Assembly (NCBI GenBank): GCA_015067025.1
Contig: SVNC01000015.1
Coordinates: forward strand, 1 to 51,914
Direction: 5' to 3'
DNA from: Oscillospiraceae bacterium
GTDB lineage: Bacteria > Bacillota > Clostridia > Oscillospirales > Ruminococcaceae
Length of the DNA stretch: 51,914 nt
This document shows positions 35,958 to 44,071 of the stretch, in pieces (positions within the stretch are counted from its first letter, which is position 1; each line of letters opens with the position of its first letter). Position numbers and translations under genes: made by a program. The notes under the pieces were generated by a model. That model did not search any database. It was not told the origin of the DNA and worked only from the letters and a program-made list of their open reading frames with translations.

Positions 35958-38399
35958 TTAATTATAACCGTACTTTCTCCAGGTTCTTGATGTAGAAGAA
36001 GAAAGTATCTGCGTACAACCGGAATCAGCCATCAGCTTTTCCATATATCTTGTACGGTCCTCTTCCTGCTTTTCAGCTGTACCGCTTGTATTTACGTATC
36101 TGTCATAGTAGTCATAAGGAAGCATACATACGTAGTTATCATTTGCAGCTGACTGAATAAAGTCTGAAACGATCATACCACCTATCATACCACTCTGTGC
36201 CTGTGCATAAATACCTTCAGAGTTATATGTCATATAAGGTGCGTAAATGAAGCCTGCAAGCAGGTTCTGACCGCCTGAGAAGTCCATAATTGCGTTCTTG
36301 CTGATCGTAACTAAGAACACGTTGTTGTGGATAAAGTAAGCCTTTGCAGGATCGTTTGCATTGTTGTACTTTGCGATCAGGTTAGGATTAAGTACGTGTG
36401 ATGTACCCATATCGTTTGTTACAAGATTGTTTCTGATATTACCTTCCACACCTGTAGGCATTCTGTCGAGAGGCGCAGAGCCGTAGGTGAGTGTTCCATT
36501 GTTATTATTGACTGTAAATGAGCTGTTTGTCATCGTCTCAAACATCGCAATATGTCCGAGATAACCGTTCTGGGGCTGGATATATCTTACGCCTTCGGGA
36601 ACAACAAAGTTTACACTACCCATACCTCGTGTTAAGATAAACTTGACACCACTGCCGCCTTCTGTTGTATCCCAGGAGAAGCAGTCAAACTTCGTTGGAT
36701 CATCGGTCTTGAGTATGGTATTACCATTTGCATCCTTTGCAACATAGCAGTTAGGCTCAAGGTATACGTACATATTAGCATACATCGTCTTGTCAGCTAC
36801 TTCAGAAGGATTATTATAATCGCCCATAAAGGTATCAAATATAATAGAACTTCTGTTTCCGCCGCCTGTTACACTCTGTACTACGTAATAATCATTGTCT
36901 GTAGTTGCCTTGATAACTGTACCGCCATTCTGATCGAGAGTAAGGTTTAAAAGCTTTGAATCATCTACAGCATAGCTTTCATAGATTATATCATCTACGG
37001 TTTCTGTCTTGATGAACTTGTCTTCAAGATCCCAGTTGATATATTCGGGGTTGCCGATCTTTTCGTTTATTCTCTGCTTTACAGTAACGATGTCTTCACA
37101 AGTACCGTTAAGTGAGGGCCATACGTTTGTATATCCGCCTGTACCTGATGAGCAATATGCTTCAATGTAGTCAAGCTTTTTTCTTATCTCTTCTTCAGTA
37201 TCATAGTTTGTGGAGGATGCTAAATTGAAATAGATCTTATTTGCATCAAACTCTCCGACGTTACCGCTGTTTATAAGAGCCGTTGCACCACTCTGATAGA
37301 ATACTGTATTTGACTTGATGTTGTAAACGTTACCTTTGCAATCTTTCAGATAACCCGAAGCTCTTCCGTCTTCTCCGTAATAATAGATGTTACCACCTAC
37401 CACGAAGTCGCCTGAATTGGGATTATTGCCGCTGTGAATGAAAAGGTCTCCGTTTACGTAAATCTTTTTACCGGGATTGTTCTGGTTTGTGTACACCATA
37501 TCGCCGTTTACGTATATCGCTTCGTTGCTTGCCTGATGTGCTGAATAGAAGTCGCCCAGTATGTACATAGGTCCGCCGCCTAAGTTGCCTGCTGACGTAA
37601 GAAGCATCGTTGTGCCACCTATACGTGCAATGGGGAAGCTGAACCCGTTATGTCCGAAAACATAGCAGTTATTACCTATAGTAAGACCTGTTGTCTGTAC
37701 CATTGAGGGACTTTCAAATCTTACTGTACCTGCAGAAATAAGCTCTGCACTCTTTGTTGTAACGTCACCTGCATCTGCTCCGCCGAACTGTGTATATTCG
37801 TTATCGAGGTAGATGGTTTCGTTTTCGTTCTTCATATTCTTGAAGATAACGTCGTTAGGAGCATAACCTGTAGACGTAAAGAATCTGTCAAAGTTATAGG
37901 GCTTTGTCTTTACCTGAAATTCACCTACTGTGCTTATCGTTGACTTTTCGCCGTTTACGTCAATATCAACCTCGATTTCAAGTACGTGAATTTCGTCACT
38001 GGCGTCACCCTTGACCTTCTTTACAGTTACCTTATAATTGCCAAGACCGCCTGCAAGCTCGCTGAAGCCTGTGCCGTCGCCGCTCTTTGTTACAAGAGAT
38101 TCGTTCTGGTTAAGGTCGATGATTGACTTTACAAAAGCGTCATCATTCTTGATGTTTATAAAGTCAATTACCAGGTCGTTAAGTGCAAGAGCGCTCTGAT
38201 ATGCCTGCTGACTGTCATACTTTACTTCGACCTGTTTTCTTGCGGCTGTTACCGAATAATATACAGCTGATGCAAGAATAACCATTACCGACATTATAGC
38301 TACAACTAAGAAAAGCACACTGCCCTTGCCCTTTTTCAGACGAAGGAATGCTTGTTTAGTTGTTATTTTGCCGGAATGTTTTCTATTACTTTTGGCCAT
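35958..38399 (-). CDS. Large PilX/GspK-like pilus-associated surface protein
   Basis: The 813-residue protein has a basic N-terminus, then GKGSVLFLVVAIMSVMVILA and a helix rich in Gln/Ala (KYDSQQAYQSALALNDLV). This resembles PilX-type minor pilins, which lack the +5 Glu. The rest is a large exported domain. Its middle (about residues 190-330) has short repeats of the kind IYVNGD, LFIHSG and FVVGGNIYY, suggesting a beta-solenoid. ATG 38399 has AAGGA nine bases upstream; ATG 38405 is only three bases from it. It lies between pilO and the prepilins, so a pilus tip or adhesin role is inferred. No sorting motif is present. Confidence 0.75.
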   Translation of the reverse strand: MAKSNRKHSGKITTKQAFLRLKKGKGSVLFLVVAIMSVMVILASAVYYSVTAARKQVEVKYDSQQAYQSALALNDLVIDFINIKNDDAFVKSIIDLNQNESLVTKSGDGTGFSELAGGLGNYKVTVKKVKGDASDEIHVLEIEVDIDVNGEKSTISTVGEFQVKTKPYNFDRFFTSTGYAPNDVIFKNMKNENETIYLDNEYTQFGGADAGDVTTKSAELISAGTVRFESPSMVQTTGLTIGNNCYVFGHNGFSFPIARIGGTTMLLTSAGNLGGGPMYILGDFYSAHQASNEAIYVNGDMVYTNQNNPGKKIYVNGDLFIHSGNNPNSGDFVVGGNIYYYGEDGRASGYLKDCKGNVYNIKSNTVFYQSGATALINSGNVGEFDANKIYFNLASSTNYDTEEEIRKKLDYIEAYCSSGTGGYTNVWPSLNGTCEDIVTVKQRINEKIGNPEYINWDLEDKFIKTETVDDIIYESYAVDDSKLLNLTLDQNGGTVIKATTDNDYYVVQSVTGGGNRSSIIFDTFMGDYNNPSEVADKTMYANMYVYLEPNCYVAKDANGNTILKTDDPTKFDCFSWDTTEGGSGVKFILTRGMGSVNFVVPEGVRYIQPQNGYLGHIAMFETMTNSSFTVNNNNGTLTYGSAPLDRMPTGVEGNIRNNLVTNDMGTSHVLNPNLIAKYNNANDPAKAYFIHNNVFLVTISKNAIMDFSGGQNLLAGFIYAPYMTYNSEGIYAQAQSGMIGGMIVSDFIQSAANDNYVCMLPYDYYDRYVNTSGTAEKQEEDRTRYMEKLMADSGCTQILSSSTSRTWRKYGYN

Positions 38400-38462
38400 C
38401 GTCATTCGTCCTTTCGTAATAATCGTCCGATTTTATATCGGAAGCAAGTGCTTGTTATAGCG

Positions 38463-38492
38463 GAAAAGCCCTGGCCGATTTCGGCAGGGTTT
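38463..38492 (-). terminator. Hairpin between pilO and the PilX-like gene
   Basis: On the minus strand CCCTGCCGA and TCGGCCAGGG pair imperfectly, with TTTT after. It lies just before the large gene's leader, upstream of it in transcription after pilO, and could adjust expression within the operon. Confidence 0.4.
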
Positions 38493-38508
38493 ATCCACTT
38501 TGTTTTAA

Positions 38509-39384
38509 TTACTGTGCCTGAACAGCATTAGGGTTAGGGTTAGCTACAGGCTTGATGCAGAAGAGGTTTACTGTAAATGTCATACTGTATTCCATTTCTA
38601 CGTCTGACTTGTTGTCGGTGTTGCCTTGTGTATTCTGATCGTTGCCTGATGTATTACCGTTTTCAGCCTCAGCTTCGCCTGATTTATACGGCATTTCAAA
38701 CTCAACGTTTCTCATATATGTAGCTTTTCTCTGGGGGTTGCCGTTCTTATCCTTGATATTTTCGTCGTAAATACCTTCGTTAAGAATATCAGCAAGCTCG
38801 TGAAGATTTTCAAGCTTATCTGACTTAGCTGTGAAGGAAACCTCAATGTTACCAACCGTTATAGGCTGTGTAGCAGCAAGGAGAGTCGCAATTCCCTTCT
38901 TTAAATGCATTAAGCGTTCTCTGGGAGTAAGCTTTGTGAAATCAATTTCTTCTTCTTCCTGTGTTACTACTGTATTAGCAAAGTCCTTAAGAGGATACGT
39001 AACCTCTGTGGGTCTGAATACAGAAATAGAAAGTGTAGATGTAGCGAAGGGAGAAATGCTTAAGCCGTCTATCTTGACATCCTTAGCCTTAGCAAGGAAC
39101 TGACGCATAATTTCATCAGCCTCATAAGTTGTAAGATCGTCATAGAAGGAATCTGCAAGGTTCTTACCTTCTTCGTAAGCTGCATCTATTTCTGCATCGA
39201 TCGTAGCTTCGTGCTCTAATTTCTTCTGTAATTCTGCATACTGGTTCTTTGTGTTCGTAAGATTTTTATTATTTACTTCAATGTTGTTGAAGTTGGGTAA
39301 TACAAATACGAAGAAGCCTACACCAATGATAGCAGCAACTATAAAGATTATAATAAAGATCTGTTCCTGTTTACTGATTTTCAT
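38509..39384 (-). CDS. pilO: Type IV pilus inner-membrane assembly protein PilO-like
   Basis: The 291-residue protein has a short cytoplasmic start, one helix (about residues 9-30), a coiled coil (about 35-80, NNKNLTNTKNQYAELQKKL) and a ferredoxin-like domain, the standard PilO order. PilO partners PilN to link cytoplasmic PilM with the pilus machine. A Gly/Asn/Gln-rich insertion near residues 240-262 is unusual. AGAGGA precedes the ATG. It lies 20 bases after the PilM-PilN gene. Primary sequence similarity is low, so the call rests on topology and position. Confidence 0.8.
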   Translation of the reverse strand: MKISKQEQIFIIIFIVAAIIGVGFFVFVLPNFNNIEVNNKNLTNTKNQYAELQKKLEHEATIDAEIDAAYEEGKNLADSFYDDLTTYEADEIMRQFLAKAKDVKIDGLSISPFATSTLSISVFRPTEVTYPLKDFANTVVTQEEEEIDFTKLTPRERLMHLKKGIATLLAATQPITVGNIEVSFTAKSDKLENLHELADILNEGIYDENIKDKNGNPQRKATYMRNVEFEMPYKSGEAEAENGNTSGNDQNTQGNTDNKSDVEMEYSMTFTVNLFCIKPVANPNPNAVQAQ

Positions 39385-39404
39385 AATCGTTTATCCTCTC
39401 TTTC

Positions 39405-41051
39405 TTACTGTGCTGCCGATTCTGTAACAACTGCATCAGAATTTAATGAGCTGTTTACTTCATCTTCAGTGTAATCTACGTCATTACCAGCCTTGAGCAT
39501 CATAGTAAGTTCGAATTTAACCTTCTTTTCTTCCTTGTTGCTTGTATTGGTGTTAGCACCTGATGTCTTGCTGTCCTCTTTATACTCTACAGTATAACCT
39601 GAGTATGTAATGTTTTCAAAGTAGCCCTGGTCGATAAGTGCTCTTACGAACTGAGAGGGCTGTTCTTCTGAAGGACACGTAAAGCTTGCTGTTACAAAGT
39701 ATTCGTTTATAGATACAGTATCTACAAGCTTCATACCTTCAAGCTTTTCCTTTATGTCGGATTTTGTGATCTGTTCAACGCCTTCTTCATTAACTGTGAA
39801 GGGTTCTCTTAACATCTTGTAAACGTCTGTAGTACCCTTAGGCATATAGTTGAACATGATTTCTGCACTTTCAATAGAAGTCTTATAGCTCTGGAAGTTT
39901 GCGAGTACGCCTTCTTTTCTTGAAAGCTCGTTTAATCTTGCCTGGAATTCAGCGTCGTTTATCTGTGCCTTTACCTTTTCAATATCAGCCTTGATGCCGT
40001 CGTTTATCATACCGATGATCATATTAGCACCGAATAATGCGGCTACACTGAGAATCGCTGCTGCACCTATACCGATAAAGAAAGTATTGAGGCCCTTGCT
40101 CTCCTTAGCAGCTGTCGTATCAAGAAGGTTGATGTGCTCGAGTTCTTTATCAACCTTGTAAAGAGCACCGATAGCGTTAGCGAACTTTGTAAATTCAAAG
40201 TCAGCTCTTGAAGCTACGGTTGTGGGTGTGCTGAGAATGTGACAAGGAACGTTGAAGGATGATACTGCGTTTGTGAGAGCGATAAAGTCGGGGATCTCAC
40301 CGTAGAACATCATTTCCTTGATGGGCTTCATGTCCTTTCTGGACTGGAAGAACTGGAACATTCTGAACAGGTTGTCATATACAGCCTGATTTACGTAGTC
40401 AGGTGCATTGTTGTAATCAGATGCATCGATCTTGAAGTAACGTGAGAATGAAAGTACGTTGTCTTCGTAAAGGTTGATGTTTAAGAATTCCTTATCGATC
40501 TGAACCAGTAATAAGGGCATATAGTTTGACATCTTAGGTGTGTTCTGGATCAGTCGGGAAATTGAGTTGTTGGAAATGTTTACAGCCTTAAGTGAAAGAC
40601 CGATGTGTGTGAAGAGTTTTGAGTAACCTGCAACAAGTCTCTGGGGGCAGGCTGTAGCAAGAACCTTGATAAGAGGGTTCTGGTTTTCATCCTTTGTTTC
40701 GCCTACGATCGTGTAGGAAATATTGTATTCGTTTGAAATACCCATATTGCTACCGATCATAGCTTCGATTGCAGCTGTGTTGGAAAGCTTTTTGGGCTTG
40801 GGGAGCATAAGCTCCTTGTAAAGAATTGAGCTGGAGCTGATCGATACGATTGTATCCTTTTCCTTGATACCTCTTGTGTTTATCATATCAATGATCTCAG
40901 CCGCTACCAGCGGAACGTCTGCGATGTAGCCGTTTGAAACAAGACCTGCTTCAATTTCACGGAAATCTACTTCGTCGATCTTGATCTTGCTGCCCTGTGC
41001 AGAGCCACGAACAAGTTTAATTTGTCTGTCGGTAATATCAATAGATAACAT
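39405..41051 (-). CDS. PilM-PilN fusion protein
   Basis: Residues 1-300 form an actin-like PilM ATPase (LSIDITDRQIKLV start; FANAIGALY near 290). Residues 307-310 read INLL, the motif at the N-terminus of PilN that normally docks into PilM. A single helix follows at about 322-349, then a coiled coil and a ferredoxin-like PilN domain up to residue about 510. So two proteins usually encoded by adjacent genes are joined at the natural contact point. The sequence is one continuous frame of 548 residues. AGGAAGGA precedes the ATG. It lies between pilC and pilO in the order pilC, pilMN, pilO. Confidence 0.85.
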   Translation of the reverse strand: MLSIDITDRQIKLVRGSAQGSKIKIDEVDFREIEAGLVSNGYIADVPLVAAEIIDMINTRGIKEKDTIVSISSSSILYKELMLPKPKKLSNTAAIEAMIGSNMGISNEYNISYTIVGETKDENQNPLIKVLATACPQRLVAGYSKLFTHIGLSLKAVNISNNSISRLIQNTPKMSNYMPLLLVQIDKEFLNINLYEDNVLSFSRYFKIDASDYNNAPDYVNQAVYDNLFRMFQFFQSRKDMKPIKEMMFYGEIPDFIALTNAVSSFNVPCHILSTPTTVASRADFEFTKFANAIGALYKVDKELEHINLLDTTAAKESKGLNTFFIGIGAAAILSVAALFGANMIIGMINDGIKADIEKVKAQINDAEFQARLNELSRKEGVLANFQSYKTSIESAEIMFNYMPKGTTDVYKMLREPFTVNEEGVEQITKSDIKEKLEGMKLVDTVSINEYFVTASFTCPSEEQPSQFVRALIDQGYFENITYSGYTVEYKEDSKTSGANTNTSNKEEKKVKFELTMMLKAGNDVDYTEDEVNSSLNSDAVVTESAAQ

Positions 41052-41134
41052 ATCCTGAAAAATTCCTTCCTGTTAATTTGGTTTATAAACCCCGTTTTCG
41101 GGTGAATTCTCTTTGCAAACGTGCAGGTAAATTA

Positions 41135-42337
41135 TTACGTTGCACCCATACCTTCCATACCACCGTAGAGGATAGGGAATACGCCGGCTAAGATACAGCC
41201 TACCATAAGACCCATAAGGATGATCATTACAGGTTCAAGCAGGGATACCATACTTGCTACGGCTGAGTCCGCCTCGTCATCGTAATAGTCTGATGACTTT
41301 TCAAGGATCTGGTCAAGTGTACCTGATTCCTCACCTACGTAAACGATAGATACGAACATACCCTCGAATACATTGATTCTACCGATAGCAACTGAAAGTG
41401 CTTCGCCTCGTTTTACGTTTTCAACAACATCCTCAAACTGCTTTATGATGTATGTATTACCAAGTGTACCTACTGATTTTTCGATACAGTCAACCATCTG
41501 AAGACCGCTGGCGAACAGGTTTGACATTGTTCTTGCGAAACGCGCTGTGTAAATGGTTCTTAAAAGTCCGCCTACCTTCGGCAGTCTTAAAAGCATTTCA
41601 TCCCATTTCAGCTTTGTTGACGGAGTGGTCAGAATGATTCTGAACACGATAACTATAGCAATAAGGGCGATAACCAGTATATACCACTGATTGATAAAGA
41701 AGTCACTTATCGCAAACATTGCAGCTGACAGAGGTGGAATTTCATCTCCCTCCATCATAAGTCCGCGGAACATAGGCATAATGAAGGTAAACATCGCTAC
41801 CATCATAACAACAAGGAGTGTAAGAAGAACGATAGGGTAGATCATAGCACCCTTGATCTTGTTCTGTGTCTTACTGTCCTTTGCGTAATGCTCAGATACA
41901 CGGTTCATGATCATATCAAGGTTACCTGACGCTTCACCGGCACCAACCATGCTGACGAACAGTCCCGGGAATACGCCCGGCTTTGTAGCGATCGCTTCTG
42001 AGAAGGAACGACCCTTCTGAACTTCTTCGTAGATGTCAAGCAGTACCGCCTTCATCTTTTTGTTTTCAGTCTGAGACTGAAGAATGTGTAATGACTTTAC
42101 AAGGCTTACACCTGACGTAAGCATTGCCGCAAGCTGACGACAGAAGAACGATAAGTCCTTTGTCTTGAACTTGAATTTAACGTCGTTCGCCTTTCCTGCC
42201 TGCAAGTCCTTGTAGCTGGTACAGAATAAGCCTTTTTGCCTGAGCTTTTCTATAAGCTCGCCTGCATCCTCGGCTACTTCCTTACCCTTTAGCTTTTTAC
42301 CGTTGACATCGGTTGCCACATAAGAAAATGTAGTCAC
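41135..42337 (-). CDS. pilC: Type IV pilus platform protein PilC
   Basis: The roughly 400-residue inner-membrane protein belongs to the GspF/PilC family, which forms the platform turned by PilB and PilT. It has two GspF domains, each ending in paired helices. The first has FFCRQLAAMLTSGVSLVKSL and VGAGEASGNLD. The second has RTMSNLFASGLQMVDCI and VYVGEESGTLDQIL. I place the start at GTG 42337, six bases after GGGGGA, giving MTTFSYVATDVNGKKLKG, the usual family beginning. The ATG at 42355 has no ribosome site. It is the first gene of the second pil operon. Confidence 0.92.
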   Translation of the reverse strand: MTTFSYVATDVNGKKLKGKEVAEDAGELIEKLRQKGLFCTSYKDLQAGKANDVKFKFKTKDLSFFCRQLAAMLTSGVSLVKSLHILQSQTENKKMKAVLLDIYEEVQKGRSFSEAIATKPGVFPGLFVSMVGAGEASGNLDMIMNRVSEHYAKDSKTQNKIKGAMIYPIVLLTLLVVMMVAMFTFIMPMFRGLMMEGDEIPPLSAAMFAISDFFINQWYILVIALIAIVIVFRIILTTPSTKLKWDEMLLRLPKVGGLLRTIYTARFARTMSNLFASGLQMVDCIEKSVGTLGNTYIIKQFEDVVENVKRGEALSVAIGRINVFEGMFVSIVYVGEESGTLDQILEKSSDYYDDEADSAVASMVSLLEPVMIILMGLMVGCILAGVFPILYGGMEGMGAT

Positions 42338-42416
42338 TGAATATCCCCCATTCATTAGTTTTCTAAATCGTAAAATAATTAATATCCAAAAAAGGAGATT
42401 ATTATCACCATACTAA

Positions 42417-42445
42417 ATTATACCATAATTTAACCTGAATAGCAA
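42417..42445 (-). promoter_or_regulatory. Promoter of the pilC-pilMN-pilO-prepilin operon
   Basis: On the minus strand TTGCTA (42440-42445), 17 bases, TATAAT (42417-42422), about 80 bases before the pilC GTG. Confidence 0.72.
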
Positions 42446-42558
42446 GAAAAGATTTATGGCATATCAACCAATTTTCACCAGTTGTTTTTATGAAAAATAA
42501 ACTAAAAACTTAAAAAATGTTGTTAATTTAAACAAGTTTTGATGTGATTTTTCTCCTT

Positions 42559-43266
42559 TTACACGTTAAGAGCTATCTCTATCATATCCGTAAGAGATTT
42601 TTCACGTTCTTCAGGTGTGATATCCTCACTGCCGGTAAGAGGGTTGTTTGATACAGTGAGTATACACAGTGCCTTCTTCCCTGCGTGTGCAGCTGTCATA
42701 TAAAGTGCAGCTGATTCCATTTCTACCGCAAGTACTCCCATTTTAGCCCAGTCTGCAAGGCTGTTGGAAGCATCATAGTACACTTCGCCCGTAAGAACGT
42801 TACCGACGTGATACTTGATACCCTTTGCTTCTGCCTGCTCTACCGCTTTTCTGATAAGTCCGAAATCAGCTATAGGGGCATACGTACCCGGGAGTCGGTA
42901 CTGCTTATCGCAGTTGCAATCGTGACAAGCACCCTGGGCAATTACGATATCACGGGGCTTTACATAGTCCACAAGGCAGCCTGCCGTTCCGATACGTATA
43001 ATGCTTTCCACATCATAGAAGTTGTAAAGCTCGTAGCAGTATATTCCCACTGAGGAAACACCCATACCCGAACCCTGAACAGATACTCTTTCACCTCTAT
43101 AAAGTCCTGTAAAACCGAGCATATTTCTTATTTCATTATAGCACTTGACGTCTGTAAGATAATTCTCCGCAATGAACTTTGCTCTCAGCGGATCTCCCGG
43201 AAGCAGGACCTTTGCGGCAATATCGCCCTTATTGGCACCGATGTGAGGAGTAGGTGTGTTTGACAT
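42559..43266 (-). CDS. deoD: Purine nucleoside phosphorylase, DeoD type, with Asp-to-Asn change
   Basis: The 235-residue protein matches hexameric bacterial purine nucleoside phosphorylase, which splits nucleosides with phosphate into base and (deoxy)ribose 1-phosphate. It shows MSNTPTPHIGA, LLPGDPLRAKFIAE, GSGMGVSS and the VEMESAALY motif. In the catalytic loop the usual Ser-Asp-His is Ser-Asn-Asn (206-208). Position 207 corresponds to the Asp that protonates N7 in the E. coli enzyme. I chose ATG 43266 (AAAGGAAG upstream), since the upstream in-frame codons to 43320 precede that site. It is a single-gene unit with nested dyads upstream. Confidence 0.92.
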   Translation of the reverse strand: MSNTPTPHIGANKGDIAAKVLLPGDPLRAKFIAENYLTDVKCYNEIRNMLGFTGLYRGERVSVQGSGMGVSSVGIYCYELYNFYDVESIIRIGTAGCLVDYVKPRDIVIAQGACHDCNCDKQYRLPGTYAPIADFGLIRKAVEQAEAKGIKYHVGNVLTGEVYYDASNSLADWAKMGVLAVEMESAALYMTAAHAGKKALCILTVSNNPLTGSEDITPEEREKSLTDMIEIALNV

Positions 43267-43322
43267 AATATTCTTCCTTTCGCTTTGACAGATCTCCATC
43301 TGTTCATCATTTTCTAACATTC

Positions 43323-43370
43323 AGTGTAAAAAAGGTTACAATTTTGTAATAAAATAGCCGCTTTTACACT
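43323..43370. promoter_or_regulatory. Nested dyads upstream of deoD
   Basis: AGTGTAAAA (43323-43331) and TTTTACACT (43362-43370) are perfect inverted arms. Inside lies TTACAATTTTGTAA, itself palindromic (43336-43349). This is a plausible operator for deoD. No clean promoter was identified here. Confidence 0.45.
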
Positions 43371-43492
43371 CTCTTTTCATAAATTATACATCATTTGAGG
43401 CGAAATGTCCAGTCAGTTTTAAACAGTACAGACTTTAATTTGTTCAAAGCTACGAAAATAGCCTCAAAGCCGTCAAAACAAGCTTTATTCTA

Positions 43493-43521
43493 TTGACCTG
43501 TCTCCTTTTTTCAGGTATAAT
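43493..43521 (+). promoter_or_regulatory. Promoter for the 42-residue lipoprotein gene
   Basis: TTGACC (43493-43498), 17 bases, TATAAT (43516-43521). It starts an 80-base leader. Confidence 0.75.
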
Positions 43522-43530
43522 ATGTAGGAA

Positions 43531-43574
43531 ATCTGAAAACGATTTCAGATATAAAGAGATGGGATATACCCATC
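43531..43574 (+). promoter_or_regulatory. Two-hairpin leader of the small lipoprotein mRNA
   Basis: ATCTGAAA/TTTCAGAT (43531-43550) and GATGGG/CCCATC (43558-43574) are perfect stems directly after the predicted transcription start. They may stabilise the message or act as a control element. I do not recognise a riboswitch class. Confidence 0.5.
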
Positions 43575-43606
43575 CACGCAAGTCCCTGTAAAGAAAGGAA
43601 AACAAA

Positions 43607-43735
43607 ATGAAGAAAGTATTAGCATTAGCAGCAGCTGTAGTTATGATCATGGCTATGGCAACAGCTTGTGGCAACAACGCAACAAGCTCTGAAACAGTAG
43701 GTAGCTCAACAGCAGTATCCGAAACATCCAAGTAA
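43607..43735 (+). CDS. 42-residue small lipoprotein
   Basis: The frame encodes a Lys-Lys start, an Ala/Val/Met-rich core and a lipobox ATAC (Cys at residue 20), followed by a 22-residue Ser/Thr/Asn-rich tail and a stop. After processing only about 23 residues would remain, anchored by lipid to the membrane. AAAGGA lies before the ATG, a near-consensus promoter lies upstream and a strong terminator follows, so this is a complete transcription unit. The function is unknown; peptides released from such lipoproteins act as signals in some Firmicutes, but nothing here proves that. Confidence 0.75.
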   Translation: MKKVLALAAAVVMIMAMATACGNNATSSETVGSSTAVSETSK

Positions 43736-43740
43736 AAATG

Positions 43741-43780
43741 AAAACGCAGGTGTCTCCCCATAAAGACACCTGCGTTTTTA
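43741..43780. terminator. Bidirectional terminator between two small genes
   Basis: AAAACGCAGGTGTCT and AGACACCTGCGTTTT form a 15-bp perfect stem with A and T tracts on either side. Confidence 0.88.
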
Positions 43781-43891
43781 TATTATCCCCGCTGACAGAT
43801 CGGTAGCATACAAAAGGACACCTATTATAAAAATTATTGCCAGCAGTCCTGCAATTATGACCGTAACAGCGGTCATTTTTTCATTTTTCAA
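43778..43891 (-). CDS. 37-residue small membrane protein, TTG start
   Basis: On the minus strand AAGGAG is followed after seven bases by TTG, giving a 37-codon frame: a short charged start (KNEKMT), one long hydrophobic helix (about residues 7-29) and a short polar tail ending in SAGII. It is a single-pass membrane miniprotein. An internal ATG (43876) would shorten it by five residues. It faces the small lipoprotein gene and shares its terminator. I cannot assign a function. Confidence 0.5.
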   Translation of the reverse strand: MKNEKMTAVTVIIAGLLAIIFIIGVLLYATDLSAGII

Positions 43892-44071
43892 AATACCACT
43901 CCTTAGCAGATATATTAAATTATCTGCCTTGATGTCATCTTTTATCCATTATATTTTTAAAACTTTATTAAAAAAACCTTAAGTGACTTAATTTATATTG
44001 ACGAATATAGATTTATGGTGTATAATTTCATTGGTTCTATGAACAGACAGTTTCAAAAAGGAGTGATGGAT

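Noticed and set aside
43522-43606. Possible known riboswitch in the small lipoprotein leader
   Set aside because: Two hairpins are present, but none of the conserved cores I know (c-di-GMP, preQ1, fluoride, SAM) can be matched.
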